From an uncultured Sulfolobales archaeon (lineage in GTDB: Archaea > Thermoproteota > Thermoprotei_A > Sulfolobales > NBVN01): a DNA stretch of 47,037 nt. Shown here piece after piece: positions 7,956 through 16,738 of the stretch. A program made the translations under genes and the position numbers. Each line of letters starts with the position of its first letter. The stretch's first letter is position 1. Under the pieces are notes generated by a model. The model worked only from the letters and a program-made list of their open reading frames with translations, was not told the origin of the DNA and did no database searches. The stretch covers positions 1 to 47,037 of the forward strand of contig CALIBI010000059.1 of the NCBI GenBank assembly GCA_938045815.1, given 5' to 3'.

Positions 7956-9530
7956 CTGATAGTCGCGCCATCGCAAATAAGGAGAGTATGGATTGTTACT
8001 TTCGAGTATGCTGGCGTTAAGAAGATCGGTGGCTTAGGTGAGGCAGTTAAGAACATATCAGTAGCTTTAGGTAATCTTGGTTACGAAGTATACGTGATAA
8101 TGCCTTCACACGGGGTTGATCTAGGTCAGCCTATAGAGGGTCTTGTTTGTAGTGGGGTGCGTATAGGGGAGGATCGCTGGTCCTACCCCTACAAGATAGG
8201 GTTTAATTCATTAGACATCAACGATAAAGTTAAGTTAATACTGGTTAGAGGTGTTGATTCCAGAACGTCCGCGGTCTTGGAAGATCCTTATGTTTACGGT
8301 AGGGTTGAAGAGAAAGCTTGCTTGCTTTGCAGGGCTCTAGTATGCTTGGCTGAGTATCTGGGCTTCCCAGACATTATTCACAGTAATGATTGGCACTCCG
8401 CGTTAGCTGCTGTAACGCTCAAGATATATGCTGAACGTAAGGGTCTAGCACTCCCGTACTTACACCAGATACACTTACCAGGTTCTCCTAGGTTTTCATG
8501 GCATTACGTATCGCCTGAGTGGTGTGGTGTACCTATCGAGGCACACCGTGTTTGGAGGGTTTGTTGTCATCGTTTTGAGAGTACGTATGATTTATGGAGG
8601 TCTGTTGACGGTAACTTAGAAGCGTTTGCTGTTACGGAAGCTGACGCTGTCGCTACGGTCAGTCGCGGCATGATTGATGACTTACTAGGTAAGTACGGTG
8701 ACTGGATTCGGGAGAAGATTTGCTTCATACATAACTCGACGGACTGGAGCCTGAAGGAAGTAGTTGACTACGCATCAAGTAGGTACGGAGAACTCGATAG
8801 AGCTAAATTGAGGTGGGTTTTAGTTAGGGAGTTACTCAGCAAGTATGGCGCTACAGGTAGGTTGACTGAGGGTGACGCACTAGTACTTAGTACTGGACGC
8901 TTAACACCGCAGAAGGGCTTCGAATACCTCCTCAGAAGTTTTAGGAGGGTGCCGGAAGGACTGAGACTAGTTATTCTCGGGATCCCAGTAGGTGATCTAG
9001 GGTATGAGGAATACGTACGTCAGCTAGTGCAAGACTTAAACGGGAAGGCAGTCTTAATTACAGAAAAAATAGACCAGCGTACGTATAAGCTACTACATTA
9101 CGTGGCTAACACTTTCGTTGTTCCATCAATTTACGAGCCTTTCGGGATAGTAGCTGTTGAAGCAATGGCTGTCGGCACACCAGTAGTAGCAAGCAATGTG
9201 GGAGGGCTAAGCGAGATAATTGAGGATCTGAGACTCAGGAATGATGGTTGCGGTTTCAAGGTTCAGCCAGGAAATGAGTTGGAGCTGAGTGAAGCAATAC
9301 AGAACTTATCATACTTAACACTAATTAGTGAGACGGGTAAGGGCGTCGAGTACGTAACGTACGAGAGTCTGAAACAACTAGTTCGCGAAAATCGGTCGTT
9401 AGGAAATATAGTAAGAGAAAACTGTGTTAAACGTGTTGAGCAGAACTACAGGATACGTAATACTGCCGAGCAAACGATCAGGTGCTACGAGCTGAGTAGG
9501 AGGATGGCATACTTCAGAGCAATAACCTAA
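7956..9530 (+). CDS. glgA: Glycogen synthase (GT5), with non-canonical start
   Basis: This GT-B glycosyltransferase extends alpha-1,4-glucan chains from ADP- or UDP-glucose. The track starts it at ATG 8094, but conserved N-terminal sequence continues upstream in frame: VWIVTFEYAGVKKIGGLGEAV holds the KxGGL substrate loop. No ATG, GTG or TTG exists between the previous gene's TGA (7941-7943) and 8094. CTG at 7956, or ATA at 7959, follows GAGGGGGG at a suitable distance, so I place the start at 7956 (524 aa). The C-terminal E-x7-E motif (YEPFGIVAVEAMAVGTPVVAS) is intact. A sequencing error or TGA readthrough into a fusion with the upstream enzyme are alternatives. Confidence 0.85.
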   Translation: MIVAPSQIRRVWIVTFEYAGVKKIGGLGEAVKNISVALGNLGYEVYVIMPSHGVDLGQPIEGLVCSGVRIGEDRWSYPYKIGFNSLDINDKVKLILVRGVDSRTSAVLEDPYVYGRVEEKACLLCRALVCLAEYLGFPDIIHSNDWHSALAAVTLKIYAERKGLALPYLHQIHLPGSPRFSWHYVSPEWCGVPIEAHRVWRVCCHRFESTYDLWRSVDGNLEAFAVTEADAVATVSRGMIDDLLGKYGDWIREKICFIHNSTDWSLKEVVDYASSRYGELDRAKLRWVLVRELLSKYGATGRLTEGDALVLSTGRLTPQKGFEYLLRSFRRVPEGLRLVILGIPVGDLGYEEYVRQLVQDLNGKAVLITEKIDQRTYKLLHYVANTFVVPSIYEPFGIVAVEAMAVGTPVVASNVGGLSEIIEDLRLRNDGCGFKVQPGNELELSEAIQNLSYLTLISETGKGVEYVTYESLKQLVRENRSLGNIVRENCVKRVEQNYRIRNTAEQTIRCYELSRRMAYFRAIT

Positions 9531-10231
9531 AACGATTGTTGTGACGCTAGTATGTAGATTGATACCGCAATCATGGTGAGAGAACCTATTATCTTAACTA
9601 TCCTCTGCTTACTCATCAATACCTCACTAACTTTCTTAATTCTGGAAAAACCTACGAAAAATAGCAGTATTAGTATTAGAGGAGTCTCGAAGACCGCCAC
9701 GTATAGTACGGATAATAGTAACCAAGTTAAGAAGCCGTATTCCGTCATGATAATATTGAACAATATGTAGAGGCCTGCACTACAGGGAAGTAATGTGAAA
9801 GAAGCTATAAACCCCAGCATCACTGTTGGTAGTATTTCAGGTCTTGAGATCTTATAGAGCTTCAAGGTGTTGATTATTCTACAAGGCATGTTATCTTCCC
9901 TACATACAAACAATTGATTACTGACTTCCTTATTCTTAAGACTGTGAGCTAGTGTTATTAGGCCATAAGATAGTGTAGCAAGACCTAACAACCACCTAGG
10001 TAACCCCCCAGCTAGAAATCTCAGCAAAGCACCGAAAACTAAGTATCCGAGAAACGTTGATGATATGAATGCGAGACCTACCCTAACTGCGTGCTTAACA
10101 CTAATTAAAGAAGCAGAAATCAGTATGGTCACGAATAAAGCGAATATACACGGATCAACAGAGTCTATTAAAGCCCAGTAAACAAGCATGAAAACCAAGC
10201 TAGGAAACTCTAACAAGGTACTCCCCCACAT
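9527..10231 (-). CDS. CcdA/DsbD-like thiol-redox membrane protein
   Basis: A 234-aa polytopic membrane protein with about six hydrophobic segments. Two conserved cysteines sit in DSVDPCIFAL (first segment) and FTLLPCSAGLYI (fourth segment), the paired Pro-Cys motifs of CcdA/DsbD proteins that carry reducing equivalents across the membrane. Two more cysteines lie in a loop (VCREDNMPCR). The start may be ATG 10231, or TTG 10216, which follows GGGGGAG. It overlaps glgA convergently by 4 nt. The small cysteine-rich ORF 99 nt upstream on the same strand could be a redox partner, but that is inference. Confidence 0.8.
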   Translation of the reverse strand: MWGSTLLEFPSLVFMLVYWALIDSVDPCIFALFVTILISASLISVKHAVRVGLAFISSTFLGYLVFGALLRFLAGGLPRWLLGLATLSYGLITLAHSLKNKEVSNQLFVCREDNMPCRIINTLKLYKISRPEILPTVMLGFIASFTLLPCSAGLYILFNIIMTEYGFLTWLLLSVLYVAVFETPLILILLFFVGFSRIKKVSEVLMSKQRIVKIIGSLTMIAVSIYILASQQSF

Positions 10232-10329
10232 ATACTCAATAAACCGCTAACGTAAATCATTCTTACAGCCACCATAATTAATAACACAACACGTTTTTAA
10301 TTTCAGCAGAGAAACTAAAGAATGTTGAG

Positions 10330-10455
10330 TCAGTCTTTAGATGCAGTACAGTATTTCATGCACGAATTTAAACATAATTCAAGCTCCTCATCTTCTTTCA
10401 ATCCACAAAACTCAGTACAGAAATCTTCACATATCATTATCAAGGAGGAACTCAA
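10330..10455 (-). CDS. Small cysteine-rich protein (twin CX3CX3C), not in ORF track
   Basis: A 41-codon ORF starts at TTG 10455 (alternative ATG 10437) and stops at TGA 10330. It carries six cysteines as two CX3CX3C sets, CEDFCTEFC and CLNSCMKYC, separated by an acidic stretch, which would suit a two-helix hairpin binding a metal or forming disulfides. Support for a real gene is strong for its size: a clean TATA box lies at 10496-10505, a predicted transcript start near 10475, and GGTGGGTG at 10464-10471 sits at a proper distance from the TTG. It fills most of an otherwise empty 387-nt gap (10232-10618). I recognise no family. Confidence 0.55.
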   Translation of the reverse strand: MSSSLIMICEDFCTEFCGLKEDEELELCLNSCMKYCTASKD

Positions 10456-10495
10456 ACTACTCACACCCACCACATAAAAATAATTAAATAGAAGG

Positions 10496-10505
10496 CTTAT
10501 ATAAA
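10496..10505 (-). promoter_or_regulatory. Box A promoter of the small cysteine-rich gene
   Basis: On the minus strand this reads TTTATATAAG, a near-consensus archaeal TATA box. The predicted start point, about 25 nt downstream, is just ahead of the GGTGGGTG site of the small ORF. Because the box is nearly symmetrical it could also fire on the plus strand. Confidence 0.55.
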
Positions 10506-10618
10506 GTTTTAACTAGTATCTGAACGAGAGTCTATAGAACTTTACGACTCTAATACTAGTTACTACTAATAAAATTTAAATTCTTAAGAATCGCTATTAA
10601 TTAGGTGACTTCAAAACA

Positions 10619-10960
10619 ATGGGAACAACCAGCGAGCAAGATGAAGTTACTTGGGGGATTATAGCTTGGATAATACCTCTAGTAAGTGCTATATTAGCTC
10701 TAGTTTTAAGACCAGGATATAAATACGTTAGGTATTGGGCTTACCTAAACCTATCATTCTTTATAGTGATTGTTATTGGTGGTATCATAGCATTCATATT
10801 AGGTATTATACCCCTTATTGGCTGGATTATAAGCACCCTTATATGGATTGCTCTGCTTGTCTTGTGGATCATAGGGATAGTTAAGTCAGCTAGTAGGGTC
10901 TACTGGAAACCACCAATCATATATGACGTAGCTAGAGCTTTAGGTATTGAGAAAGTCTAG
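10619..10960 (+). CDS. Small integral membrane protein (DUF4870-like), unknown function
   Basis: A 113-aa protein with three predicted membrane helices at about residues 12-30, 42-64 and 66-90. The pattern WGIIAWIIPLVSAILAL, then a Tyr-rich YKYVRYWAYLNLSFF stretch and a Gly/Ile-rich pair of helices, resembles DUF4870/Tic20-like small membrane proteins, but I would not assign a function. The ATG at 10619 has GGTGA at 10604-10608 and an AAATTTAAAT box A-like run near 10572, so it seems to have its own promoter. The cytoplasmic tail ends with VARALGIEKV. Confidence 0.7.
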   Translation: MGTTSEQDEVTWGIIAWIIPLVSAILALVLRPGYKYVRYWAYLNLSFFIVIVIGGIIAFILGIIPLIGWIISTLIWIALLVLWIIGIVKSASRVYWKPPIIYDVARALGIEKV

Positions 10961-11015
10961 TAAGCTTAGTCTTTTTGCGAGAAATAATAATGAGAGCATA
11001 ATCTTAGTTTGATTG

Positions 11016-11024
11016 TTTTTATAG
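11016..11024 (+). promoter_or_regulatory. Box A promoter of the DUF2283-M28-adenosyltransferase operon
   Basis: TTTTTATAG lies about 38 nt before the ATG of the DUF2283 gene, giving a predicted leader of about 8 nt that includes GGTG. Confidence 0.45.
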
Positions 11025-11053
11025 TTTCGCGTTACTAGAATCGTGGTGTTAGT

Positions 11054-11284
11054 ATGAGTGAGTTAGGAGGTAAAGAAAGAGAATTAGTAGTTAGGAATAT
11101 TGATCAGGTATGGTTCGAGTATGATAGGCAGACAGACATCCTCTACATAAACTTTGGTTACGATATCGAGGAAGCTGATGAAGCCTTACTAACAGAAAAT
11201 AATGTGGTTGTGAGGATTAAGGAAGGGAAGATAGTTTCTCTAACTGTATTTGATTTCATGAAGAAAATAGGTCTCGAAGTATGA
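11054..11284 (+). CDS. DUF2283 family protein
   Basis: A 76-aa protein of the DUF2283 type. The recognisable pattern is VWFEYDRQTDILYINF (residues 19-34), then an acidic EEADEALLTEN turn and NVVVRIKEGKIVSLTVFD. These small beta-rich proteins are widespread and have no established function. ATG 11054 has GGTG 5 nt upstream. Its last codons overlap the next gene by 4 nt (ATGA), so the two are translationally coupled and probably cotranscribed. Confidence 0.75.
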   Translation: MSELGGKERELVVRNIDQVWFEYDRQTDILYINFGYDIEEADEALLTENNVVVRIKEGKIVSLTVFDFMKKIGLEV

Positions 11285-12963
11285 GTGTGTCGTCACTACT
11301 TAAAGACATTAAGTCTGACGCAAGAACTTACGAACTAATAGAATTAGTTACTAGGTTGTCTTCTTATCACAGGATACAAGGCTCGCGTGAGTTAATAGAA
11401 GCGAGCGACTTCATAAGAGCTTCTCTGGAGGAATCAGGTAATGACGTAAGCGTTAATGTTTTTAACTACGCGAACCCCCCTAAGTGGTTAAGTCCTTTGG
11501 TTGGTTGGGACTTAATCGATGGTGAAGTACGCATCACGTACCCAGAAAAAGGAGTGCTTTCTTCCGTTAGGAAAGCCTTCACAGCTGTAGCTGCTCACTC
11601 ACCGCCGGGTGAGTTCTCCGGTAGAGTTAGTTATGCTGAGAGTGAGGACCTAATACCCGACGGTGTTGAGGTGTTATTAACTAGCAACAGGAGCTTAGAT
11701 ATGTACTTCAAAGCTGTTGAGAAGGGAGCTAAGGCTATCTTAATGTACAAGAGAGACGCGCCGCCGAGAGGCATCCCGTACATAGGGCTTTTCCCCACAC
11801 CTGATGAGGCCTACAAGATGAGGGCTCCAGTACTGTGTATTCCTAGAGGAAGTGCAGAAAAAATAAAAACCCTACTTAGTAGGGGCGAGAAAGTAGTTGT
11901 TGAGGGCTTCGTTAAGTCAGTATATAGTGATCCAAGAGAATTTAGGGTCGTTACGGCAGAGTTCGGTGATAGTGAGACGGAAATACACATAACAGCACAT
12001 TACTGCCACCCTAAAGGAACAGTCAATGACAACGTTAGTGGTGCTGCAACACTACTATACGTAGCTAGATTACTCAGCAGACAACTCACTAAAACGACAT
12101 ATCGTTTGCAAGGTGTTAAGGTCAGATTTGTTTGGGTGCCTGAGCATTACGGGTCGCTAGCTATAGTTAAAAAACTACTTGAGGAGAACATCAAGATTTG
12201 GGGGGTACTTAACCTAGACATGATTGGAGAGAAGCAAAAATTAACGAACTCAGTACTGAATTTCATACGCTCACCAGTGTTGCTCCTAAACACGTTTGAA
12301 GCACACGCTTTCAAGAACTTCTCTGTAAGCTTAGGTGCTGGTTGGGGATTAACTACCTCGAACACTAGAAAATCACCACTAAGATTTGAGTTGAAGCCTT
12401 ATGAAGCCGGGAGCGATCACGACGCTTACGTTGTTTTCGGGATACCAGCGTTCTCACTAACTAACTGGCCCGACAAATTCTATCACACAAACCTGGATTC
12501 TATCGATAAGTTTAGCCCCGTCAACTCTCTAAGAATCGCGATTACAGCACTCAGAACAGCGTTAACTTTCAAACCTGATGAGTCCAGGACAAATCATTAC
12601 GTAAGCTTTGCTAGAGAATCAGAGTATTTTAGTCTCCCGGCATCCTTATATGAAATACGTCAAAACCTGTACGAGAAACGAGGAACCTGCAAGGTCGCGA
12701 GAGAGTTAGCCGGTTATCCATCTCCTCAATACCTCCTTAGAACTATTAAGGAACCTGAAATTCGTGATGAGGTAAAGAAGTTTCTCAGTAGAGCCTCATG
12801 GACTGTGACAGCCTACGTCATAGCGATTCTCTACTCTTCTTGCGGGTTCAGCGTAAGTGACCTAAGAAAGTCTCTAGTTGCTGAGTTAGGGATTAGAATT
12901 GATGAGAAAGATTTCAACACAATAATGAAGTCTATAGAACTATTGAGAGGCACCTTCACGTAG
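11281..12963 (+). CDS. M28-family zinc peptidase (DUF4910-like aminopeptidase)
   Basis: A 560-aa peptidase with an M28 catalytic core. Metal-binding elements visible are HITAHYCHPKGTVNDNVSG (first His and bridging Asp), WVPEHYGS (acidic catalytic region), LNLDMIGE (Asp) and FYHTNLDSIDKFSP (last His). An inserted PA-like domain spans about residues 105-220. The last 120 residues are helical and may form a winged-helix-like tail. No signal peptide is present, so it likely acts in the cytoplasm on short peptides. It overlaps DUF2283 by 4 nt and the cobalamin adenosyltransferase by 1 nt. Confidence 0.85.
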   Translation: MSVSSLLKDIKSDARTYELIELVTRLSSYHRIQGSRELIEASDFIRASLEESGNDVSVNVFNYANPPKWLSPLVGWDLIDGEVRITYPEKGVLSSVRKAFTAVAAHSPPGEFSGRVSYAESEDLIPDGVEVLLTSNRSLDMYFKAVEKGAKAILMYKRDAPPRGIPYIGLFPTPDEAYKMRAPVLCIPRGSAEKIKTLLSRGEKVVVEGFVKSVYSDPREFRVVTAEFGDSETEIHITAHYCHPKGTVNDNVSGAATLLYVARLLSRQLTKTTYRLQGVKVRFVWVPEHYGSLAIVKKLLEENIKIWGVLNLDMIGEKQKLTNSVLNFIRSPVLLLNTFEAHAFKNFSVSLGAGWGLTTSNTRKSPLRFELKPYEAGSDHDAYVVFGIPAFSLTNWPDKFYHTNLDSIDKFSPVNSLRIAITALRTALTFKPDESRTNHYVSFARESEYFSLPASLYEIRQNLYEKRGTCKVARELAGYPSPQYLLRTIKEPEIRDEVKKFLSRASWTVTAYVIAILYSSCGFSVSDLRKSLVAELGIRIDEKDFNTIMKSIELLRGTFT

Positions 12964-13514
12964 TGATCTCTATGCTGCTGGTTTACTACGGTAAGGGCAA
13001 GGGCAAGACTACGGCAGCGTTAGGCACGGTGTTACGAGCTCTGGGGAGGGGTTGGAGAGTGTTGTTAGTTCAGTTTATGAAGAGCGGCTCGAGCGGTGAA
13101 ACACACTTCCTGAAGAGCTTGCCACAAACATACAGAAAAAGAATCTACGTTATTAGTGTGGGTGTGGAGGAATTCATTAATCCGGAAGACTTAAGCAATT
13201 ACGCGGCCTCGGTAACTATGGCTCTAATATACGGCTTCTTCAAAGAAGTTTATCCGTCCTTAATGCGCGGATTACGTCCTAAGTTGGTTGTTTTCGATGA
13301 GTTAGGTATAGCATCACATATAGGACTGATTGAGGAGGGTCTCGTGCTCAGTATCCTGAGAAGATTCGTGGGTAATCCTGAAAAACACGCCATAATTACG
13401 GGAAGATACGTGCCGAAGACTGTGAGAGATGTTGCGGATTTAGTCACTGAAGTGAGGGAAGTCAAGCATTACTATAAAAAAGGCTTTGCTAACATTGAAG
13501 GCTTAGACGTCTAG
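12963..13514 (+). CDS. cobA: ATP:cob(I)alamin adenosyltransferase, CobA/BtuR type
   Basis: This enzyme transfers the adenosyl group of ATP to cob(I)alamin to make coenzyme B12. It has the P-loop YYGKGKGKTTAALG at the N-terminus, the LVQFMKSG strand, the Walker B-like VVFDELGIA and the C-terminal ITGRYVPKTVRDVADLVTEVREVKH, all typical of the CobA family. At 183 aa it is full length. The start is either GTG 12963, overlapping the peptidase stop by one base, or ATG 12972. It ends 11 nt short of the convergent pyrophosphatase gene. No other cobalamin gene is in the window, so salvage of corrinoids is a reasonable inference. Confidence 0.88.
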   Translation: MISMLLVYYGKGKGKTTAALGTVLRALGRGWRVLLVQFMKSGSSGETHFLKSLPQTYRKRIYVISVGVEEFINPEDLSNYAASVTMALIYGFFKEVYPSLMRGLRPKLVVFDELGIASHIGLIEEGLVLSILRRFVGNPEKHAIITGRYVPKTVRDVADLVTEVREVKHYYKKGFANIEGLDV

Positions 13515-13524
13515 TTACGATCCA

Positions 13525-15609
13525 TTAAGGTACCAACAACTCATAGAGGTTATATCTAATCACGTAGTACGCGAAAACCAGAGATACTATGCTCATTAAT
13601 TTTATCAGTATGTTTATTGAGGGTCCTGCCGCGTCTTTCATAGGATCGCCGACAGTGTCCCCTATTACGGCGGCTTTATGAGCCTCACTACCCTTACCTC
13701 CGTGATGTCCTGCCTCAATATACTTCTTCGCGTTGTCCCACGTATTCCCTACGTTCCCCTGGAAAAGCCCGAGCAATAACCCAGAAATAGTTGCTGCAAG
13801 CAGCATGCCCGCAAGACCGTGAGGTCCTATAACGAAACCCACGATTAGTGGAGTCATTATAGCTACTATTCCAGGAAGTATTAGTCTCTTTATAGCGTAG
13901 GAAGTCACTATAGCTACTGCTTTACCGTAGTCGGGCTTCTCCTTGAATTCTAGTATTCCTGGTTTCTCTTTGAATTGTCTCCTGATTTCTTCTATTAGAA
14001 CAAACGCTGAATCACTTACTGCCAGTATCACTATTGAGGTGAAGAGAGCAGGCATTACTACCCCTACGAATAACCCTGAGATTAGTCTGGCGTCCAGCAC
14101 TGTTAATGATTGAAATAGGCTACCTAAATCCGCGCCAGTATAGTACTGGAGTATTGACGCGTAAGCTCCTATGAAGGCAAGTGCTGTGAGAGCTGCTGAA
14201 CCTATCGCGAAACCCTTACTAACAGACTTCATGGTATTTCCTGCTGCATCTAGCTTATCGGTTATGCTTCTTACCTCCTCTCCTAAACCAGCCTGCTCAG
14301 CTATCCCGGCGGCGTTATCAGTTATAGGTCCGTATGCATCAGCACTCACTACAACCCCTGTTAGAGATAACATGCCGACAGCGGAGAGTGCCACACCATA
14401 TATGCCTAACCAGAACTCTCGAGTAGGTAGCCACAAAACCAAGAAAGCCGTCAAAGAAGCAATAGATATCATTACTGCGGGTATGAAAGCACTCAAGAAA
14501 CCGTACGAGAAACCCGTCAAGATGGTGAGAGCAGGTCCTGCTTCAGACATTCTAGCAACCTTCTTCACCGGTGAGTACCTAGCGTTAGTGAAGTAATCGC
14601 TAGTTAGTCCTATCGCCACTCCCGCTATCAAACCAGCAATTATTACAACCCATATTCTAATACCTAACTCACCACTAATCAGCTGATTAATTCCAAATAA
14701 TGACATAAGAGCTATTAGAATGGAAGCCACTATAGTAGCTAGAGTTAACGGCTTTGACGGGTCCCCGCCCTCCCTCGTACGCACAACAAAGGAGGATAGT
14801 ATTGATGCCACGATACCCGTGGCAGCTACGAGAAGCGGGACTAGAGCAAAGCTACTCCAAGAAAGACCAAAACCTCTCAGCTGCGTGGATGCTATAACCA
14901 TGGTGGAGATTATGGCTCCGACATAAGACTCGAAAAGATCAGCACCCATCCCAGCCACGTCACCAACATTATCACCAACATTATCTGCTATTACTCCAGG
15001 GTTTCTAGGGTCGTCCTCAGGAATCCCTACCTCAACCTTACCTACTAGATCAGAACCTATGTCAGCAGCTTTAGTGTATATTCCTCCACCGACTCTAGCA
15101 AACAAAGCTACTGAGGAAGCCCCGAAACTATAGCCAATTATATCATTTATGGCTTCAGGAGTCTCGCCGTAAACAATGTATTGAATAACGATTAACAATA
15201 ATCCCACACCAACAGTCATTAAACCCATAACTAAACCGCCATTAAACGCTAGCCTGAGAGCTTTGTTAAGACCCTTCTCCTTAGCAACGTTAGTTGTTCG
15301 TACATTAGCATTCACAGCTATCTTCATGCCGACGAAACCTGCAGTTACTGAAGAGAGTGCACCCAACACGTAGCTAGCCGCCATCCTATACCATCCGAGA
15401 AGCGTTAGAAGAACGACTATTACGGCAGCAATACCGAAGATAACTGTGTATTGTTTCTTGAGATAAGCGCTAGCCCCCTCTTTTATGTATTCATGAATCT
15501 CCACCATCTTACCTGATCCTGCTGGCTCTTTAATGATCTTATAAGAGGTTAGCAAAGCATAAACGATCGCTATCGCCGAAATACCCAAGATCGCAAGCTC
15601 AGCATGCAC
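13525..15609 (-). CDS. hppA: Membrane-bound proton-translocating pyrophosphatase (K+-independent type)
   Basis: This polytopic enzyme couples pyrophosphate hydrolysis to proton export and recycles PPi from biosynthesis. The catalytic motif [20 protein letters not shown] and the following [15 protein letters not shown] are intact, as is the C-terminal [20 protein letters not shown]. At the diagnostic site it reads [10 protein letters not shown]: lysine where K+-dependent enzymes have alanine, so it should be K+-independent and H+-pumping. The track begins at 15798, but GTG 15609 (694 aa) gives the family N-terminus, fits a TATA box at 15643-15652, and avoids overlap with the divergent gene. 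Confidence 0.95.
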   Translation of the reverse strand: MHAELAILGISAIAIVYALLTSYKIIKEPAGSGKMVEIHEYIKEGASAYLKKQYTVIFGIAAVIVVLLTLLGWYRMAASYVLGALSSVTAGFVGMKIAVNANVRTTNVAKEKGLNKALRLAFNGGLVMGLMTVGVGLLLIVIQYIVYGETPEAINDIIGYSFGASSVALFARVGGGIYTKAADIGSDLVGKVEVGIPEDDPRNPGVIADNVGDNVGDVAGMGADLFESYVGAIISTMVIASTQLRGFGLSWSSFALVPLLVAATGIVASILSSFVVRTREGGDPSKPLTLATIVASILIALMSLFGINQLISGELGIRIWVVIIAGLIAGVAIGLTSDYFTNARYSPVKKVARMSEAGPALTILTGFSYGFLSAFIPAVMISIASLTAFLVLWLPTREFWLGIYGVALSAVGMLSLTGVVVSADAYGPITDNAAGIAEQAGLGEEVRSITDKLDAAGNTMKSVSKGFAIGSAALTALAFIGAYASILQYYTGADLGSLFQSLTVLDARLISGLFVGVVMPALFTSIVILAVSDSAFVLIEEIRRQFKEKPGILEFKEKPDYGKAVAIVTSYAIKRLILPGIVAIMTPLIVGFVIGPHGLAGMLLAATISGLLLGLFQGNVGNTWDNAKKYIEAGHHGGKGSEAHKAAVIGDTVGDPMKDAAGPSINILIKLMSIVSLVFAYYVIRYNLYELLVP

Positions 15610-15642
15610 GTCACACACCCGGAATACTACACATAAGTTAAT

Positions 15643-15652
15643 GCTTAAAAGC
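15643..15652 (-). promoter_or_regulatory. Box A promoter of hppA
   Basis: The minus strand reads GCTTTTAAGC, 34-43 nt before GTG 15609. The predicted transcript start near 15621 leaves a short leader with GGGTGTGTGA, which supports GTG 15609 as the start. Confidence 0.5.
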
Positions 15653-15725
15653 TTTATTTTGTTTAATAAGTGAGGTCTATAGACTCCAGATAATTGGTGG
15701 TGGCTACTGAGGTGATGAGGAAGCA

Positions 15726-16727
15726 TTGAGTACCCAGTATATGTCCATATACACGAGGGTAGGGCTTGACGAGATCCTAGCGACGGCCGTACTCTCAACA
15801 GCTTTGGTTAATAAGGGAATTAAAGCGTACGTGGAGTTCGTCCCTCAAATAGTTAAGAACCCTCTTAAAATAACTAGAAGCTACGTTGTCGGAGTAACAC
15901 CCTCCTCAAACATAGGTATATATAGCTCGATAGGCTTCCACCTAATCCCAGAAAAAAGATTAGGTGTTGTTACCAAATACGATGACGCCGGAAAAAGCGA
16001 GATCTTAATGAGTCTCTCTGAGACATACACTCTAACTGAGGTAGCGTTAGAGTATGTTCAGACACTAAACGCCTCAATAGATCCTCCGGAACAACTAATT
16101 AAGGACATCATACACGTCACTACCGGAAGACCTACTGAAGCCAGCAAGGTAGGTAAGGCTCTAGTCAAGGCTATCAAAATAGGTTGTAGTTCGCCAGACT
16201 TTTTGAGTAATCTCTACGCATACTTCCTGCAAGTACTACGAACTAAATCATACAAGTTAAGTCCCGAGATAGAGGAGAGAGCAGCAAGATATGACGAAGC
16301 TTTAAGACTAATAGATGAATTACTGAAGACTGACAACCTATTAAATTACGGTCCCTTGAGAGTAGCTGTTATATCACGTAGCTTTGAGAAACCATTAATC
16401 CGAGATAATTACAAGTTACTGAAGCCTCTAGTTAATGAGTTACTGATCAAGTTATGTAAAGAAGACGGGATCGGGATGGTAGTTCTTGAGACAGACTTAG
16501 GGCATACCCTAAAGATATGTTTAGGTTCTAGAAGAATTAGTTTCGTTAACATAATATCTTCTCTTCCTAAAGAACTCTCTGACGAGCTTAATGTAACGCT
16601 GAAAGGCAACCACGTATTAATCAAGTTTAAAGACCCTTCTAAGAGTTCCCTAGACGCTGTCTTGAGCATAGCTGACTCCATAGCGACGGGTTTAACTCCT
16701 TTATTGTCTTCAACATCTAAGACGTAG
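15726..16727 (+). CDS. Degenerate DHH-like protein (possible Cdc45/RecJ-like), function unproven
   Basis: A 333-aa protein I cannot assign firmly. Its N-terminus (GLDEILATAVLSTALVNKGIKAYVEF) has the strand-helix pattern of DHH-family proteins, but the catalytic DxDG and DHH motifs are missing; only YDDAGKSE stands near the motif III position. Crenarchaeal Cdc45/RecJdbh proteins, which bind GINS, are inactive DHH relatives of similar size, so that is one candidate role. The start is TTG 15726 with GATGAGG a few bases upstream. It is divergent from hppA and ends overlapping the epimerase region, so the two are probably cotranscribed. Confidence 0.55.
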   Translation: MSTQYMSIYTRVGLDEILATAVLSTALVNKGIKAYVEFVPQIVKNPLKITRSYVVGVTPSSNIGIYSSIGFHLIPEKRLGVVTKYDDAGKSEILMSLSETYTLTEVALEYVQTLNASIDPPEQLIKDIIHVTTGRPTEASKVGKALVKAIKIGCSSPDFLSNLYAYFLQVLRTKSYKLSPEIEERAARYDEALRLIDELLKTDNLLNYGPLRVAVISRSFEKPLIRDNYKLLKPLVNELLIKLCKEDGIGMVVLETDLGHTLKICLGSRRISFVNIISSLPKELSDELNVTLKGNHVLIKFKDPSKSSLDAVLSIADSIATGLTPLLSSTSKT

Positions 16728-16738
16728 TGATTATTAAA

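Noticed and set aside
8094-9530. Glycogen synthase start at ATG 8094 as in the track
   Set aside because: It would delete the conserved KxGGL substrate loop and first beta strand, which are present in frame upstream.
14171-14596. Plus ORF of 141 aa within hppA
   Set aside because: Antisense shadow of a well-conserved gene with no start signal or family.
15713-15718. TGATGA with a nearby CTGA as C'/D' boxes
   Set aside because: It overlaps the Shine-Dalgarno region of the gene at 15726 and lacks outer C and D boxes.
13525-15798. HppA start at 15798
   Set aside because: The extra 63 residues overlap the divergent gene, precede the TATA box and are not like the family; GTG 15609 fits.
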